Assembly: GCA_964603655.1 (NCBI GenBank)
Contig: CAZRVZ010000182.1
Location: forward strand, 1-10,643
Source of the DNA: JACPWY01 sp964603655
Lineage (GTDB): Bacteria; Bdellovibrionota; FAC87; UBA2466
Length of the DNA stretch: 10,643 nt
Direction: 5' to 3'
Every line of letters starts with the position of its first letter. The first letter of the stretch is position 1. Positions 9,487 through 10,643 of this stretch are shown here, in pieces. The notes under the pieces were generated by a model. The model saw only the letters and a list, made by a program, of their open reading frames with translations, made no database searches and was not told the origin of the DNA. Made by a program: the position numbers and the translations under genes.

Positions 9487-10017
9487 ATGCCTAAGGAGGA
9501 GTATTTCCTGTTTTCAGATGCCAGTTTTGATCGTGATTCGAGAGTAGGAGTTGGAGCGACACTCACCCTGACGGAAAGAGAATGGTATCAGCGCCCTCGA
9601 ATAGCGGATTTTTCGATAAAGACCGCGGTGATAGCATCAAAGACCATTGCGCGCTTAGAATTGATGACCGCTCTATGGGTGCTGGATAACTTTAGAAGTG
9701 AATACGCTGCGGCCATCTCGGGTAAAGGCATCTCTATACAAATTAATCTTTTCACAGATTGCAAAACCATTGCAGATCTTCCGCATCGCAGGAATAAACT
9801 AGAAGCCAATCATTATCAAAGTAAACGCACAAAACTCAGTCTTGCGAATGCAGACCTATATCGACAATTCTTTGAAGTGTATGATCATCTGCATCCCAAC
9901 GTCGTGTGGATTAAGGGACATAGTCCAAGCCTGAAGCACAGCAAATTTCAGCGAGTATTTGCGACCGTTGATAAAGCAGCCAGACAAAGGATGCGGGAAT
10001 TTAAAAAAACAATTTGA
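9487..10017 (+). CDS. RNase H-fold protein (divergent RNase HI-like)
   Basis: This is a predicted nuclease that hydrolyses the RNA strand of RNA-DNA hybrids, or a related RNase H-fold enzyme. The 176 residues keep the RNase HI layout: FSDAS with Asp11, RLELM with Glu58, LFTDCKT with Asp91, WIKGHSPS with His145 and TVDKAARQ with Asp162, matching E. coli Asp10, Glu48, Asp70, His124 and Asp134. It differs from classical RnhA: the glycine-rich GNPGPGG loop after the first Asp is replaced by a charged FDRDSRVGVG stretch, and the region between the third Asp and the His is longer and basic (NKLEANHYQSKRTKLSL). ATG 9487 is chosen because it avoids overlap with the divergent yheU-like gene and has GGGGTGAG just upstream; GTG 9481 and ATG 9439 are alternatives in the same frame. 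There is no signal peptide or membrane segment. The fold and active site are convincing, but the exact substrate and subfamily are not. Confidence 0.85.
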   Translation: MPKEEYFLFSDASFDRDSRVGVGATLTLTEREWYQRPRIADFSIKTAVIASKTIARLELMTALWVLDNFRSEYAAAISGKGISIQINLFTDCKTIADLPHRRNKLEANHYQSKRTKLSLANADLYRQFFEVYDHLHPNVVWIKGHSPSLKHSKFQRVFATVDKAARQRMREFKKTI

Positions 10018-10067
10018 GCCCACGTGACAGCACCTCTCCATCTTGTGGCGAAAGTTCCGTAAGCCCC

Positions 10068-10256
10068 CTAAAGATCGAGTTTGTACTTCGCCATGAGCTC
10101 TTTCAGTTGCGCAACCTCTACTTCAGTCACTTGTCCATTCGACGGCACCGCGATCTTCCGATATTCCAGCCAAAATTCAGGTGAAGCTTCCTGACTCCTC
10201 GCCATCCCGGTGTACCGGTACCATTGCAAAACCCAAATCGTTTGCGCAATTGCCAT
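10068..10256 (-). CDS. Small hypothetical protein (62 aa)
   Basis: I do not recognise this protein. The frame runs from ATG at 10256 to TAG at 10068, with a good GAGAGAG ribosome binding site (10262-10268) five bases before the start, which is the main argument that it is real. The N-terminus is hydrophobic and aromatic (MAIAQTIWVLQWYRYTG), too short and polar to call a confident membrane helix. The middle is aromatic and charged (FWLEYRK). The last 20 residues (VTEVEVAQLKELMAKYKLDL) look like an amphipathic helix. It converges on the RNase H-like gene across 50 bases with no clear terminator. About 97 bases upstream of its start lies the large perfect hairpin. It could be a real small gene or a chance open frame. 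Confidence 0.45.
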   Translation of the reverse strand: MAIAQTIWVLQWYRYTGMARSQEASPEFWLEYRKIAVPSNGQVTEVEVAQLKELMAKYKLDL

Positions 10257-10502
10257 AAGAACTCTCTCAGGAGAAACACAACATCAGCCGCCTGTTTCCA
10301 TGCTTAAACAATATCTCAGACTGTGGGCTCCGACTCAAGACAGAGTTCTACAGAGGGTGCACGTCACGATTGTGAGGATTTGAGCAGTTACGCATAACTG
10401 CTCAAATCCTCACAATCGTGACGTGCACCCTCGGAAGCCCGGCTACTCGAGAGTTACCTATTTTCTAGTATTTAGAGGAGGGACAGGTAAGACTCAACTA
10501 CT
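10257..10502. other. Intergenic region holding the long hairpin
   Basis: This 246-base non-coding stretch lies between a minus-strand small gene and a plus-strand partial gene, so it should carry promoters for both. I could not find a consensus promoter pair. It contains the perfect inverted repeat at 10353-10432. A purine-rich AGGAGGG (10476-10482) lies 20 bases before the ATG at 10503, too far for normal ribosome binding, and no start codon sits at the usual distance from it. I find no tRNA cloverleaf in it. Confidence 0.5.
10353..10432. repeat. Perfect 38-bp inverted repeat with 4-base loop (long hairpin)
   Basis: Left arm 10353-10390 and right arm 10395-10432 are exact reverse complements over 38 of 38 positions, separated by CGCA (10391-10394). 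Symmetry stops abruptly at both ends (A at 10352 opposite G at 10433). Each arm is about half G+C and contains two smaller dyads: GTGCAC (10357-10362 and 10423-10428) and TCAC-N4-GTGA (10364-10375 and 10410-10421). Neither strand has a T-run after the stem, so it is not a typical intrinsic terminator. It lies in the gap between divergently transcribed genes. Function is unknown; possibilities are a cruciform or regulatory site, a structured RNA, a small palindromic mobile element, or a sequencing or assembly artefact. Confidence 0.95.
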
Positions 10503-10643
10503 ATGCTGAGCAATATGTCTGAGGTCACACCGTACTGGGGCATCGCCATCGCGGGGCTTGCCATGAACGCTCAAGAACTTCCGTCAATCCCTGGACTCTA
10601 CCGAGTCAATAATCCGGAAGTGGGAGATGGAATGCAACTGGGA
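10503..10643 (+). CDS. Partial CDS, possibly the N-terminus of a GIY-YIG-like protein
   Basis: The frame opens with ATG at 10503 and stays open for 47 codons to the window end; an in-frame TAA at 10488 rules out an earlier start. ATG 10515 is an alternative start. The best purine-rich sequences are AGGAGGG, 20 bases upstream, and a weaker GGTAAG, about 11 bases upstream. The visible protein is MLSNMSEVTPYWGIAIAGLA, followed by a short linker and then LPSIPGLYRVNN. The last segment resembles the first strand of GIY-YIG domains (PG-hydrophobic-Y-R-hydrophobic), where YIG or YVG would follow within a few residues beyond the visible end. That identity is a guess from about 15 residues, and the reading frame itself is only moderately supported. 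Confidence 0.42.
   Translation, partial: MLSNMSEVTPYWGIAIAGLAMNAQELPSIPGLYRVNNPEVGDGMQLG

Noticed and set aside
9998..10067. Terminator for the small minus-strand gene, using the T-run opposite the A-run near 10002-10009
   Set aside because: The T-run exists on the minus strand but no good stem directly precedes it.
10300..10383. Short plus-strand frame (27 codons) running into the hairpin
   Set aside because: There is no ribosome binding site and no recognisable protein, and its stop falls inside the left arm of the repeat; it is likely chance.
10353..10432. Integron attC site or intrinsic terminator as the explanation of the long hairpin
   Set aside because: The ends lack the RYYYAAC and GTTRRRY core sites of attC, there is no bulged asymmetry, and there is no T-run on either strand.
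10466..10471. TAGTAT as a -10 box for the partial gene at the right edge
   Set aside because: It matches only four of six consensus bases and has no -35 element at the right distance.

Overview
This is bacterial DNA of roughly balanced base composition, densely coded on the left and gene-poor on the right. The gene families suggest a Gram-negative, probably proteobacterial or related, chromosome. A giant cyclic beta-1,2-glucan synthase implies a periplasm, and the DUF1415 and YheU-type proteins are families I know mainly from Gammaproteobacteria and their relatives. I cannot place the genus. There are no rRNA or tRNA genes, CRISPR arrays, transposases or recombinases that I can recognise.

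Positions 1-8511 are one uninterrupted coding region, open at the left window edge. It encodes a cyclic beta-1,2-glucan synthase of the NdvB/ChvB/Cgs type with all the expected modules: a membrane-embedded GT84 glucosyltransferase, a central glycoamylase-like cyclisation module, two GH94-type beta-sandwich segments and a C-terminal GH94 phosphorylase module. Three bases after its stop, or about 60 if a later start is used, comes a DUF1415 gene (8515-9120) on the same strand, probably co-transcribed. Its stop is one base away from the stop of a converging YheU-like gene (9122-9415, minus).

The YheU-like gene diverges, across about 71 bp, from an RNase H-fold gene (9487-10017, plus) that keeps all the acidic catalytic residues. 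A small unrecognised minus-strand gene follows (10068-10256). Next comes a 246-base non-coding stretch containing a perfect 38-bp inverted repeat with a 4-base loop (10353-10432). A plus-strand reading frame begins at 10503 and runs off the right edge; its visible part ends where a GIY-YIG domain could be starting.

The left half has one clear role: making periplasmic or secreted cyclic glucan at the inner membrane from UDP-glucose. The genes on the right are not obviously connected to it. The most unusual item is the long perfect hairpin at 10353-10432, which is neither a normal terminator nor a recognisable integron or transposon end.
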